A DNA stretch of 64,000 nucleotides from AP-15 sp963737145 (GTDB lineage: Bacteria; Pseudomonadota; Alphaproteobacteria; ATCC43930; CGMCC-115725): the NCBI GenBank assembly GCA_963737145.1, contig CAVTRO010000007.1:1302001-1366000 (forward strand), in the 5' to 3' direction. The translations under genes were made by a program, and so were the position numbers. Shown in pieces: positions 43,530 to 52,923 of this stretch. Below the pieces are notes generated by a model, which had not been told where the DNA came from, ran no database searches, and saw nothing but the letters and a program-made list of their open reading frames with translations. How positions within the stretch are numbered: position 1 is the stretch's first letter; every line of letters begins with the position of its first letter.

Positions 43530-45818
43530 TCAGAACTCGATGAGCTTTCGAATCCGCGGCGGGGTGGCGGGGCCGGTGAGATTGGGAGCGCGGAGAGGGG
43601 CGAGCGCGTCTGCAATGGCGTTGGCGATGGCGGGGAAGGCGGCGATGGCGCCGGCTTCGCCGCAGCCTTTCACCCCGAGCGGGTTGGTCGTGCACCGCGT
43701 GCCGTTGAAGCCGAGCTCGAATGAGGGCAGGTCGTCGGCGCGCGGCATCGCGTAATCCATGAACGAGCCGGCGAGCGGCTGACCGGAAGCAGGGTCATAG
43801 ACGGCGTGCTCGAAGAGGGCTTGGCCGACGCCTTGGGCGATTGCGCCGTGCGCCTGGCCGGCGGCGATCATCGGGTTCACGAGCACGCCGTAGTCTTCGA
43901 CGGCGGTGTAGCGGGCGAGCTTCACTTCGCCGGTGTCGCGGTCGATCTCCACCTCGACGACATGGGCGCCATTGGGGAAGGTCATCCATTCGCGGGTCCA
44001 GGCGTGGTAGGTGTCGAGCGGCCTCCCCTTGTCACGCGCGACCGCGGCGACGTCGAGGAGCGACACCGAGCGGTCCGTGCCCGACACGACAAACCGGCCG
44101 TCCTCGAAACGGATGTCGGCTTCCGCCGCCTCCAATTCGTCGGCGGCAATGCGGGTGCCCTTCGCGATGATCTCGACCGATGCGCGCCAGATCGCCGTGC
44201 CGCCCATATAAGTCGCGCGCGAGCTGCCGTGGCCGCCGCCCAGAGGGATCCGGTCGGTGTCGCCCTGTACCAACCGGATGCGCTCGTTCGGGAGACCGAG
44301 GCAGTCGGCGAGGATCTGCGGAAAGGTCGTCTCGTGTCCCTGCCCAATCGTCTGCGTGCCGGTGATCAATGACACGGTGCCGTCCGCCTCGAAGCGGATA
44401 TCGACATTCTCGTGCGGCGAGCCGCCGGTCCCCTTGATGTGGTACGCGAAACCGAGGCCGCGCAGAAAGCCCCACGCCTCGCTTTCCCGACGCCGCGCCG
44501 GAAAGCCCTCGACGTCGGCCGCGGCCAGTGCATGGTCGAAAGTCTGCGCGAATGCGCCGCTGTCGACTGTATTGCCAAAGGCGTTGGTCATCGGCATCGC
44601 CGCGGGCGGGACCATGTTGATACGCCGCAACTCGGCGCGGTCGAAACCGCATTGCCGTGCGGCCTTCTCGATCAGCCGCTCGATGATATTTACCGCCTCG
44701 GCAAAACCCGGACCGCGGGTGACGCCGACGGGCGCGGTATTGGTCAGCACCGCGCTGATCTGCAGATCGATTGCCGGGATGCGATAGACCGTGCCCAGCA
44801 TATGGACGTACTGGAAGGTCTGCACACCGCCCGCACTGACCAGATAGGCCCCGGCATTGGCGGCGCTGTTGACGCGCAGCGCGAGAAAACGGCCATCGGC
44901 GTCGAGCGCCAAGACCGCCTCGGCGCGATGATCGCGCGCCTGATGGTCTGAGAGGAACCCCTCGCTGCGGGTGGCGATCCATTTAACCGGGCGGCCGACG
45001 CGCCTCGCCGCCCACAGGATCAGCACATGCTCGGGATAGATGAAGTTCTTCGCGCCAAAGCCGCCGCCGACGTCGGGCGCGACAAAACGCACTGCACTGG
45101 GCGGCACACCCAATGCGCGAGCTGTATTGTCGCGCGTCGCATGAATGCTCTGGCTTGAGACGTAGGCCGTGTACCGGCTGCGATCCGCGTCCCAAAGCCC
45201 AATGACGCCGCGCGGCTCCATTGGGTTGGTGACAATACGGTGATTGTCGAGGTCGAGTTCGACGACATGTGCCGCCAAATCGAACGCTGCGGCGACCGCG
45301 GCACTGTCGCCGGCCCGCCAATCGAAGCAGACATTGCCCGGCACTTCAGGCGAAATTTCGGGCGCTCCCGACGCACGCGCGGCAGCGGCGGTCGTCGCGG
45401 ACGGCAGGGGGCTATAGTCGACCACGATTTGCTCGGCGGCGTCGAGCGCCTGTGCGCGGGTCTCAGCGACAATCAATGCCACCGGCTCGCCCACATAACG
45501 GACTTTGCCCGAGGCCATCAGCGGCTGCGGCGCGAAGGCGAACCGCTCGCCGGTCGTGGCATTGGCTTCCGCGGAGGGCCGCAACGGCTGCAGTCCGTCG
45601 CCCTGCGCGTCCACGGCGGTCAACACCGCGAGCACACCAGGCGCCGCCCGCAAGGATGCGGTATCGATGCGCTCGATCCGCGCATGCGCGTGCGGCGAGC
45701 GCAGCACCACGGCATGCACCAGCCCGTCAAAGACAAAATCGTCGAGATAACGCCCATGGCCGGTGACGAAACGAAAGTCCTCCCGCCGCTTCGGCCTGTC
45801 ACCAATGACGGAGCGCAT
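43530..45818 (-). CDS. Xanthine dehydrogenase-family molybdopterin-binding subunit
   Basis: A 762-residue large subunit of the molybdenum hydroxylase family (CoxL/XdhB-like), which hydroxylates substrates with water at a Mo-cytosine-dinucleotide centre. DDFVFDGLVHAVVLRSPHAHA begins the small domain. FVAPDVGGGFGAKNFIYPEH, GTQTIGQGHETTFPQILAD and NPLGVKGCGEAGAIAAFPAI, with the conserved glutamate, form the cofactor site. The usual 2Fe-2S and FAD subunit genes are not adjacent on either side, so this is an orphan or works with partners elsewhere. The substrate is unknown. Confidence 0.93.
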   Translation of the reverse strand: MRSVIGDRPKRREDFRFVTGHGRYLDDFVFDGLVHAVVLRSPHAHARIERIDTASLRAAPGVLAVLTAVDAQGDGLQPLRPSAEANATTGERFAFAPQPLMASGKVRYVGEPVALIVAETRAQALDAAEQIVVDYSPLPSATTAAAARASGAPEISPEVPGNVCFDWRAGDSAAVAAAFDLAAHVVELDLDNHRIVTNPMEPRGVIGLWDADRSRYTAYVSSQSIHATRDNTARALGVPPSAVRFVAPDVGGGFGAKNFIYPEHVLILWAARRVGRPVKWIATRSEGFLSDHQARDHRAEAVLALDADGRFLALRVNSAANAGAYLVSAGGVQTFQYVHMLGTVYRIPAIDLQISAVLTNTAPVGVTRGPGFAEAVNIIERLIEKAARQCGFDRAELRRINMVPPAAMPMTNAFGNTVDSGAFAQTFDHALAAADVEGFPARRRESEAWGFLRGLGFAYHIKGTGGSPHENVDIRFEADGTVSLITGTQTIGQGHETTFPQILADCLGLPNERIRLVQGDTDRIPLGGGHGSSRATYMGGTAIWRASVEIIAKGTRIAADELEAAEADIRFEDGRFVVSGTDRSVSLLDVAAVARDKGRPLDTYHAWTREWMTFPNGAHVVEVEIDRDTGEVKLARYTAVEDYGVLVNPMIAAGQAHGAIAQGVGQALFEHAVYDPASGQPLAGSFMDYAMPRADDLPSFELGFNGTRCTTNPLGVKGCGEAGAIAAFPAIANAIADALAPLRAPNLTGPATPPRIRKLIEF

Positions 45819-45838
45819 GCCAGCCTACTCGACAACAG

Positions 45839-46276
45839 TCACGAACGCGGTTCGTAGGCCTTGCCCGGCGGATAGGTAGCGTATTTCGGAAGATCCGGGT
45901 TCATGTGATCCCAGGGCTGGGCGCTCTTGACGAAGATGTCCGCCTCCGGCCGAAACCAGCTCGGGTCGTCGAGCGTGCCGACCCGGATGCCGACCAGGTC
46001 CGGCCGCGCCGAGACCCGCAGGAACAGCATGCAGCCGCAGTCCGGGCAGAACGCCCGGGTTACCCGATTGCCGCTGTCGCCGGTCTTGACATAAAGCTTC
46101 GGTTCGCCGTGGGTGACCCGGAAGCTCGCGGCAGGTACCCGCACCGCCGCCGCGTAGGCGCTGCCGCTCTGGCGCTGACAATCGCGGCAATGACAGAGCA
46201 GGGCGAAGATCGGCTCTCCCGAGCACTCATACCGGACTCCGCCGCAGAGGCATCCTCCAGCGATTGGCCGGGTCAT
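45839..46276 (-). CDS. GFA-family (glutathione-dependent formaldehyde-activating-like) protein
   Basis: A 145-residue zinc protein with the CENP-V/GFA pattern: GGCLCGGVRYEC, LLCHCRDCQRQSGSAY and FCPDCGCMLF give the two zinc-binding cysteine sets. Despite the name, most members are not proven to act on formaldehyde. It lies 20 bp upstream of the hydroxylase gene on the same strand and could be co-transcribed with it. Confidence 0.9.
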   Translation of the reverse strand: MTRPIAGGCLCGGVRYECSGEPIFALLCHCRDCQRQSGSAYAAAVRVPAASFRVTHGEPKLYVKTGDSGNRVTRAFCPDCGCMLFLRVSARPDLVGIRVGTLDDPSWFRPEADIFVKSAQPWDHMNPDLPKYATYPPGKAYEPRS

Positions 46277-46292
46277 CGCATGCTCCTTCGGT

Positions 46293-47987
46293 TCACGCCT
46301 TGTCCAGCCAGAACGTATCCTCGCGCACTACGTCGTAGATGCCGAAGTAATCGTAAGGATTGTGCCCCTTCACATAATCGTACCAGACATCGTTAATCTT
46401 TTCCCAGGCGACCGGGAGGACCGGCGGGTCCTCTTCCATGATGGCTTCGGTCTGCCGGACCAATGCCTTGCGCTTGGCGGGATCAACCTCGCGGTCGATC
46501 TGGTCGACCAGGTCGTTGAATTTCTTATTGTCCCAGAATGAGTAGTTCTGCGGGCCGCCGGTGCGGTACCAGGCATTGAAATAATCCGACGGGTCGAGCA
46601 AGGTCGACACAATGGCCCCGATCGCCAGATCGTAATGGCCGTTTACGGCGTCGTCGAACCACACCAACTCGACAACCGTGCGCAGGTTGCACTGGACATT
46701 CAGCCCTTCCTGGAGCATCGCCTGAATGGCTTGCGCCCAGAGTTTGAAACTGGCGACGTCGCGCACCAGGAAATCCAAACCTTTGAGGCCTTCGGCATGG
46801 CCGGCCGCTGCCATCAATGCACGAGCTTCCTTGAGCGCCGGGCCGGTATCCGTCTGATAGCCGAGCCGCTTGCTGAGCTCTTCGGGCGGCGTGGCGAATT
46901 CCGAGATCGGATAGATGAAACCGCCGACCCGCATTGGCGTCACGTCCTTGACGACGTCGATCAATGCCGGCCGGTCAAACGCCAGGTGCAAGGCCCGGCG
47001 CACCCGCGGATCGTCGAACGGCTTGCGCTTGCTGTTGACCCACGTCCCCTGGATCACGCTCTGATTGAAGGCGGTGGTGGACAACCCGGGCGTCGCCTTG
47101 GCCTTGCGCGCCGTGACCGGATCGGTGATGCGGATGTAATCCACCCGGCCTGATAGAATCGCGGACCCGAGCTCCGTTGAAAACGGCAGCGCGTGGTAGA
47201 ACTCGATGCCGTCGAGATACGGCAACCCCTTGTTCCAGTAATTCCGATTCTTCTCCATGACCCAGACTTCATTCTCGACGCGGCGGACGCTGCGAAACGG
47301 CCCGGTCCCGGGGTAGACTTCGACTTTGCGCAGATTGTAGTTGTTGTCTTCGAGCGTCTTCTTGCGAACGATCACGTTCCAGCCGCTGGCGATCGCCAGC
47401 ATCATGAAGTTTACCGGACGGGGCTCCGCCAGCTTGAATTCGACGGTGTAAGGATCGCGCGCATTGATCTCGCTGACGGTCTTGAAGAGGATGCTGCGCG
47501 GAATATTGATGCCTTGCGGCGGTTTGGCGATCCGGTCGAAGGTCGCCTTCACGTCTTCCGCGGTCAGCTCTGCGCCGTCGTGAAACTCGACCCCTTTTCG
47601 CAAGAAGAACGTATAGGTCTTGCCGTCTTTGGCGATCTCCCAGCTGTGCGCCAGGTCGGGGATGATTGTCTTGCCGCTGTCGCGCGGGTCGTGCCGGATC
47701 AGATTGTCGAACATGCAGCCTTGCGAACCGATATTGTTGATCGTCCCGGACTGATGAATGTCGAAATGTGGCGGACGCATCGTGATGCCGTAGCGCAAGA
47801 CGCCGCCGGATTTGGGGTTGGGCTCGGGAGCCTTCAGCTGAAATTTCGAGCCGTCGAATTCGAGCGGGATCTCGGCGGCATGGCCGAGGCGCCCGGGCAG
47901 ACCGCAGATGCCAGCGGCCACGGCGGCGCTGCCTTGCAGGAAGCCGCGACGGGTCCACCAGCGGCGTCCAAATTGCCGGTCGTTCAT
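46293..47987 (-). CDS. Peptide-type ABC transporter substrate-binding protein, Tat-exported
   Basis: A 564-residue family 5 solute-binding protein (oligopeptide/dipeptide/nickel type). The N-terminus WWTRRGFLQGSAAVAAG is a twin-arginine export signal. The mature part shows PPHFDIHQSGTINNIGSQGC, DLAHSWEIAKDGKTYTFFLRKGVEFHDG and a late ALVRQTEAIMEEDPPVLPV. ATG 47987 is chosen for its GGGAGG upstream; the longer frame to 48047 is not needed. It is divergent from the two ATPase genes with an 87-bp gap, and surely part of the same transport system. Confidence 0.93.
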   Translation of the reverse strand: MNDRQFGRRWWTRRGFLQGSAAVAAGICGLPGRLGHAAEIPLEFDGSKFQLKAPEPNPKSGGVLRYGITMRPPHFDIHQSGTINNIGSQGCMFDNLIRHDPRDSGKTIIPDLAHSWEIAKDGKTYTFFLRKGVEFHDGAELTAEDVKATFDRIAKPPQGINIPRSILFKTVSEINARDPYTVEFKLAEPRPVNFMMLAIASGWNVIVRKKTLEDNNYNLRKVEVYPGTGPFRSVRRVENEVWVMEKNRNYWNKGLPYLDGIEFYHALPFSTELGSAILSGRVDYIRITDPVTARKAKATPGLSTTAFNQSVIQGTWVNSKRKPFDDPRVRRALHLAFDRPALIDVVKDVTPMRVGGFIYPISEFATPPEELSKRLGYQTDTGPALKEARALMAAAGHAEGLKGLDFLVRDVASFKLWAQAIQAMLQEGLNVQCNLRTVVELVWFDDAVNGHYDLAIGAIVSTLLDPSDYFNAWYRTGGPQNYSFWDNKKFNDLVDQIDREVDPAKRKALVRQTEAIMEEDPPVLPVAWEKINDVWYDYVKGHNPYDYFGIYDVVREDTFWLDKA

Positions 47988-48074
47988 AATGCCTCCCTCC
48001 CTTTGGGTCTTTTCAAGATGGAGCACGGCGTGCTCTGATGGCTTCAAATATCATAACAAAATCTTGGGAGTCAC

Positions 48075-49132
<1,058 letters not shown>

Positions 49133-49136
<4 letters not shown>

Positions 49137-50140
49137 GCCCGCTCCTCGAGGTCGAGGGGCTCAAGAAACATTTCCCGATCCAGACCGGCGTGTTCTCCCG
49201 GACTTCCGGGCAGGTCTACGCGGTCGACGGCGTCTCGTTTCACATCGATCGCGGCGAGACATTAGGGCTCGTCGGGGAGAGCGGCTGCGGCAAGTCGACG
49301 GCCGGCCGGACCCTCCTCAAATTGCTCGAGCCGACCGCAGGGAAAATCAGGGTTCGCGGCGAAGACATCACCGACCTCGACCAGGACCGGATGCTGCCCT
49401 ACCGCCGACAGATGCAGATGATCTACCAGGATCCTTATGCCTCGCTCAATCCGCGGATGTCGGCCGGCGATATCGTCGGCGAGCCGCTGGTCATTCACAG
49501 GGTCGGCCCTCCCAAGGAGCGCCGCGAACGGGTCGCGCAGTTGTTCGAGCGGGTCGGATTGCGGCCCGAGCTGACCCGGGCCTACCCGCACGAATTCTCC
49601 GGCGGGCAGCGCCAGCGCATCGGGATCGCGCGCGCGCTCGCGTTGAGCCCGGAATTAATCGTCGGCGACGAGCCGGTTTCGGCGCTCGACGTGTCGATCC
49701 AAGCCCAGATCATCAATCTGTTGATGGATCTGCAAGACGAGTACCAGCTGTCTTATCTGTTCGTCGCTCATGACCTCGCCGTCGTCGAGCACATCAGTGA
49801 CCGGGTGGCGGTGATGTATCTCGGCCGCATAGTCGAAATGACCGACAAGACGAGCCTCTTCGAGACGCCGCTGCACCCCTATACCGAGGCGCTGCTGTCG
49901 GCCGTGCCGATCCCGAAATATGGCGCGAGGGACCGCAAGCGGGTGATCCTGACGGGCGACGTGCCGAGCCCGATCAACCCGCCGCCGGGCTGCCATTTCC
50001 ACACCCGCTGCCCTTACGCAATGGCGCGCTGCCGGCACGAATCGCCAATCCTGCGCGAAGTCCAGCCCGGCCACTGGGCCTCCTGCCACCTGCACGATGC
50101 CGGTGTAAGGTATCCGCTGGCAAAGCCGGGAAGCGAGTGA
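49133..50140 (+). CDS. Oligopeptide/dipeptide ABC transporter ATPase, DppF/OppF type
   Basis: A 335-residue partner ATPase. Walker A is GESGCGKSTAGRTLL, Q-loop IYQDPYASLNPRMSAGDIV, signature FSGGQRQRIGIARAL, Walker B LIVGDEPVSALDVSIQAQII, and the C-terminal CHFHTRCPYAMARC cysteine motif is intact. ATG 49133 has GGAGG 7 nt upstream and overlaps the stop of the first ATPase gene. The unit of two ATPases and a divergent binding protein lacks both permeases, which would have to be elsewhere. Confidence 0.94.
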
Positions 50141-50159
50141 GCCAAACCTGCGGTTTTCT

Positions 50160-50276
50160 TCATGGCCGGGCTTGGCCTGGTATGGCCCGGCCATCCGCGC
50201 CTTTTTGCCGCTCGTCAGGGTGTGCGACGAAGACGTGGGTGGCCGGGACAAGCCCGCCCACGGGGGAGCATTCGAT
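50160..50276. repeat. Two REP-like palindromes next to a truncated gene
   Basis: ATGGCCGGGCTTGGCC with GGCCCGGCCAT (50162-50194) and GTGGCCGGGACAAGCCCGCC (about 50239-50258) are related to the palindrome at 35355. The second copy lies a few bases from the point where an amidohydrolase frame breaks off at 50277. Confidence 0.75.
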
Positions 50277-50393
50277 GGCCGGGTCGAGGATCGGCAGGTC
50301 AGGCTCGATGATTTCTTCGCGGCGCCGTTCGAACCACTGCTGCCGGACCGGCAGGTGCAAGCTGAGCGCCGCCGTGGTTGTCGCGGATTGCAT
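50277..50393 (-). pseudogene. N-terminal stump of an amidohydrolase
   Basis: From ATG 50393, the 39 residues MQSATTTAALSLHLPVRQQW and FERRREEIIEPDLPILDP look like the start of a TIM-barrel amidohydrolase of the PF04909 type, in which LPILDP is normally followed at once by the metal-binding HHHLW. Here the frame passes directly into REP-like DNA instead. The rest of the gene is absent, so the deletion or rearrangement end coincides with a repeat. Confidence 0.6.
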
Positions 50394-50422
50394 CGGCGTA
50401 CCAGCCTAGCAACACGGCTAGC

Positions 50423-50608
50423 TCACTGCAGCATATCGCTTTTGTGCCTGCCGGTGCGCTCGGCGGCGCGCTCCGCCAAACGGTCGTACCCTTCCGCGAT
50501 GTCGAACATGATCCGCCTCGCCTCGGGGTCGGTCATGATTTCGGCAATCGTGCGCGTTTCCTCGGCGCGGCTCAACCAGTGTTCGGCGTCCTCGAGCAGA
50601 GTCTTCAT
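50423..50608 (-). CDS. Small helical protein, 61 residues
   Basis: MKTLLEDAEHWLSRAEETRT, IAEIMTDPEARRIMFDIAEG and YDRLAERAAERTG form one or two charged helices without membrane segments. Similar small proteins are very common in Bradyrhizobium-like genomes (recalled) but have no known function. ATG 50608 has GGAGA 7 nt upstream, which supports it over the longer frame to 50725. It sits 28 bp downstream of the GAF-domain reductase gene on the same strand. Confidence 0.75.
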   Translation of the reverse strand: MKTLLEDAEHWLSRAEETRTIAEIMTDPEARRIMFDIAEGYDRLAERAAERTGRHKSDMLQ

Positions 50609-50636
50609 GTGTCTATCTCCGCCGCCGAACCAAATC

Positions 50637-51161
50637 CTAACGCCGATCCCATGCGCGGTCATCAAAATTACGCCACGATCGGCCGGGCGAATATTTCTGG
50701 TGGTGAACGAGCAAAAGTGCGACAAGGTTCTCGCACCCCGCGCGATCTAGTTCGTCGAAACGTGCGCGCAGCGGGCTGTCGAGATCCAGCACCCCCAAGA
50801 TGCCGCCATTCTCGATCAGCGGCGCGACGAGCTCGGAGCGCGATTCCGGATCGCAGGCGATATGGCCCGGGAAATCCTGCACGTCCGGAACCAGTATTGT
50901 TGTACGTTGGGCGGCCGCGGTGCCGCAAACCCCCTTGCCGATCGGGATCCGCACGCAGGCGGGCTTACCCTGGAACGGCCCGAGCACCAGCTCCGCGCCG
51001 TTGCGGAAATAAAATCCGGCCCAGTTGAGATTTGGCAATCCGTGATAGATCAGCGCGGCCGCATTGGCGGCGTTGGCGATCGGGTCCGGTTCCTCGGCGA
51101 GCAGCGCCGCGAGCTGCCGCGCGAGATCACGGTAGAGCTCCGGCTTTTGTGAGGCGGTCAT
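50637..51161 (-). CDS. Free methionine-(R)-sulfoxide reductase (GAF domain)
   Basis: A 174-residue single GAF-domain protein of the fRMsr family, which reduces free methionine-R-sulfoxide with thioredoxin. The three functional cysteines are present as C69 (PACVRI), C79 (GKGVCGTAAA) and C103 (GHIACDPESRSE). LNWAGFYF near the start and LGVLDLDSP are further landmarks. The C-terminal 15 residues are extra. It is divergent from recN with an 88-bp gap. Both genes concern damage repair, though a shared regulator is only a guess. Confidence 0.93.
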   Translation of the reverse strand: MTASQKPELYRDLARQLAALLAEEPDPIANAANAAALIYHGLPNLNWAGFYFRNGAELVLGPFQGKPACVRIPIGKGVCGTAAAQRTTILVPDVQDFPGHIACDPESRSELVAPLIENGGILGVLDLDSPLRARFDELDRAGCENLVALLLVHHQKYSPGRSWRNFDDRAWDRR

Positions 51162-51249
51162 TTTCGGCCCTCGCCACGCGCCGCCGCGCCGATGCTGGCT
51201 TGGCGGCCGAGGCGCCTATATGATTAAGCGCTCCCAACTGCGGCTTACA

Positions 51250-52923
51250 ATGCTGCTCGGCCTGAATATTCGCGACATTGTACTGATCGACCGCCTCGAC
51301 CTCGCCCTCCGTCCCGGTCTCTGCGTGCTGACCGGCGAGACCGGCGCCGGCAAGTCGATCCTCCTCGATGCGCTGGGTCTGGCGCTCGGCAAGCGGGCGG
51401 AGAGCGGGCTGGTGCGTCCAGGGGCTCAGCAGGCGGCGGTATCGGCGGAATTCTCGGTCGGCCGCAACCACCCGGCGCACGCGATCCTGCGCGAGGCCGG
51501 GCTCGACGCCGACAGCGAGGCGCTCGTCTTGCGTCGCCTCATCGGGGCCGACGGACGCAGCCGCGCCTTTGTCAACGACGAGCCGGCGAGCGTCGGTTTG
51601 TTGCGCGAGCTCGGCGACAGCCTGGTCGAGATCCAGGGCCAGTTCGAGCAGCGCGGCCTGCTAGACCCCGCCAACCACCGGATGATCCTCGACGCCTTCG
51701 CCGAGCACAGCGTGACCCCGAATGCGCTCGCAGAGGCCTGGCAGGGGTGGTGCGAAGCGCGGCAGGAGGAGGCGGAAGCGGCGCGGCGGCTCGCGGCGAG
51801 CCGGGACGAAGAGGACCTGCTGCGCCACCATCTGGCCGAGCTCAATTCGCTGATGCCCGAAGAGGACGAAGAGGATCGCCTCGCCGCCCGGCGCAGTTTG
51901 TTGCAGAGCGCCGAACGGCTGGCCGAGACGCTGGCCGAGGCGATCGCCGAACTTGACGGCAGCTCCGGTGCGCAAGCCGCGCTCGCCCGCGCGGCGCGCC
52001 GCCTGGAGCGCGCCCGCGACCGCGCTCAGGGGCTGCTCAATTCGGCCTTTGCCGCGACAGAGCGCGCCGCCGCAGAAACCGCCGAGGCGCTCGCCGTACT
52101 GGAGACGATCGCGCGCGATCTCGAGGCCGACCCGAGGGAGCTCGAAAAAGTCGAGGAGCGCCTCTTTGCGTTGCGTGCGGCGGCTCGCAAACACCAGGTG
52201 GCCGTTGTCGATCTGCCGGGGTTGCGCGAGCAGTTGACGGCCCGGCTCGCAGCGCTCGAAGCCGGCGCTGACAGTGTCGAGCATCTCGGCCGGGCTACCG
52301 CCGAGGCCCGCACCCGTTTCATCTGCGCAGCCGAAGCGGTGTCGCGCGGGCGTGCCGCCGCCGCCGCCCGGCTCGACGCCGGCGTCGCAGCCGAACTGAA
52401 GCCGCTGCGCCTCGACAAGGCGCGGTTCCGCACGGTGCTGACGGCGCTCGCCGAGCCCGATTGGGGCGAGCATGGCTGCGAGCGCGTACATTTCGAGGTC
52501 GCGACCAACCCCGGCGCGGGTTTCGGGCCGCTGGCGCGCATTGCGTCGGGCGGCGAGCTGTCGCGCTTCATGCTGGCGCTGAAGCTGGTCCTCGCCGGCA
52601 CCTCCTCGGTGCCGACCTTGATCTTCGACGAGGTCGACAGCGGCATCGGCGGCGCTGTCGCGGCGGCGGTCGGCGAGCGCCTGCAGCGCCTGGGGACAAA
52701 TCTGCAGGTCCTCGTCGTGACACATTCGCCGCAAGTTGCGGCGCGCGGCGCCTATCATTGGCGGGTCGCCAAGAGCCTCGCCGCGCGCGAGGCCGTGACC
52801 CGCGTCGAAGAGCTCGACGAGGATACGAGGCAGGAGGAGATCGCCCGCATGCTGTCCGGCCGCAACATCACCGCCGAGGCGCGCGCCGCGGCGGCGAGTC
52901 TGATCGCCGGAGGCCGTGCATGA
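51250..52923 (+). CDS. recN: DNA repair protein RecN
   Basis: RecN is an SMC-like ATPase acting in double-strand-break repair. It begins LLGLNIRDIVLIDRLDLALR, Walker A GETGAGKS is at residues 29-36, and a long Glu/Ala-rich coiled coil follows (about 150-370). The C-terminal signature GGELSRFMLALKLVLA and Walker B TLIFDEVDSGIGG complete the ATPase head. ATG 51250 is chosen to match the family start; ATG 51220 adds ten residues. At 557 residues it is of normal size. Its stop overlaps the ligA start in an ATGA junction, the usual alphaproteobacterial recN-ligA pair. Confidence 0.96.
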   Translation: MLLGLNIRDIVLIDRLDLALRPGLCVLTGETGAGKSILLDALGLALGKRAESGLVRPGAQQAAVSAEFSVGRNHPAHAILREAGLDADSEALVLRRLIGADGRSRAFVNDEPASVGLLRELGDSLVEIQGQFEQRGLLDPANHRMILDAFAEHSVTPNALAEAWQGWCEARQEEAEAARRLAASRDEEDLLRHHLAELNSLMPEEDEEDRLAARRSLLQSAERLAETLAEAIAELDGSSGAQAALARAARRLERARDRAQGLLNSAFAATERAAAETAEALAVLETIARDLEADPRELEKVEERLFALRAAARKHQVAVVDLPGLREQLTARLAALEAGADSVEHLGRATAEARTRFICAAEAVSRGRAAAAARLDAGVAAELKPLRLDKARFRTVLTALAEPDWGEHGCERVHFEVATNPGAGFGPLARIASGGELSRFMLALKLVLAGTSSVPTLIFDEVDSGIGGAVAAAVGERLQRLGTNLQVLVVTHSPQVAARGAYHWRVAKSLAAREAVTRVEELDEDTRQEEIARMLSGRNITAEARAAAASLIAGGRA

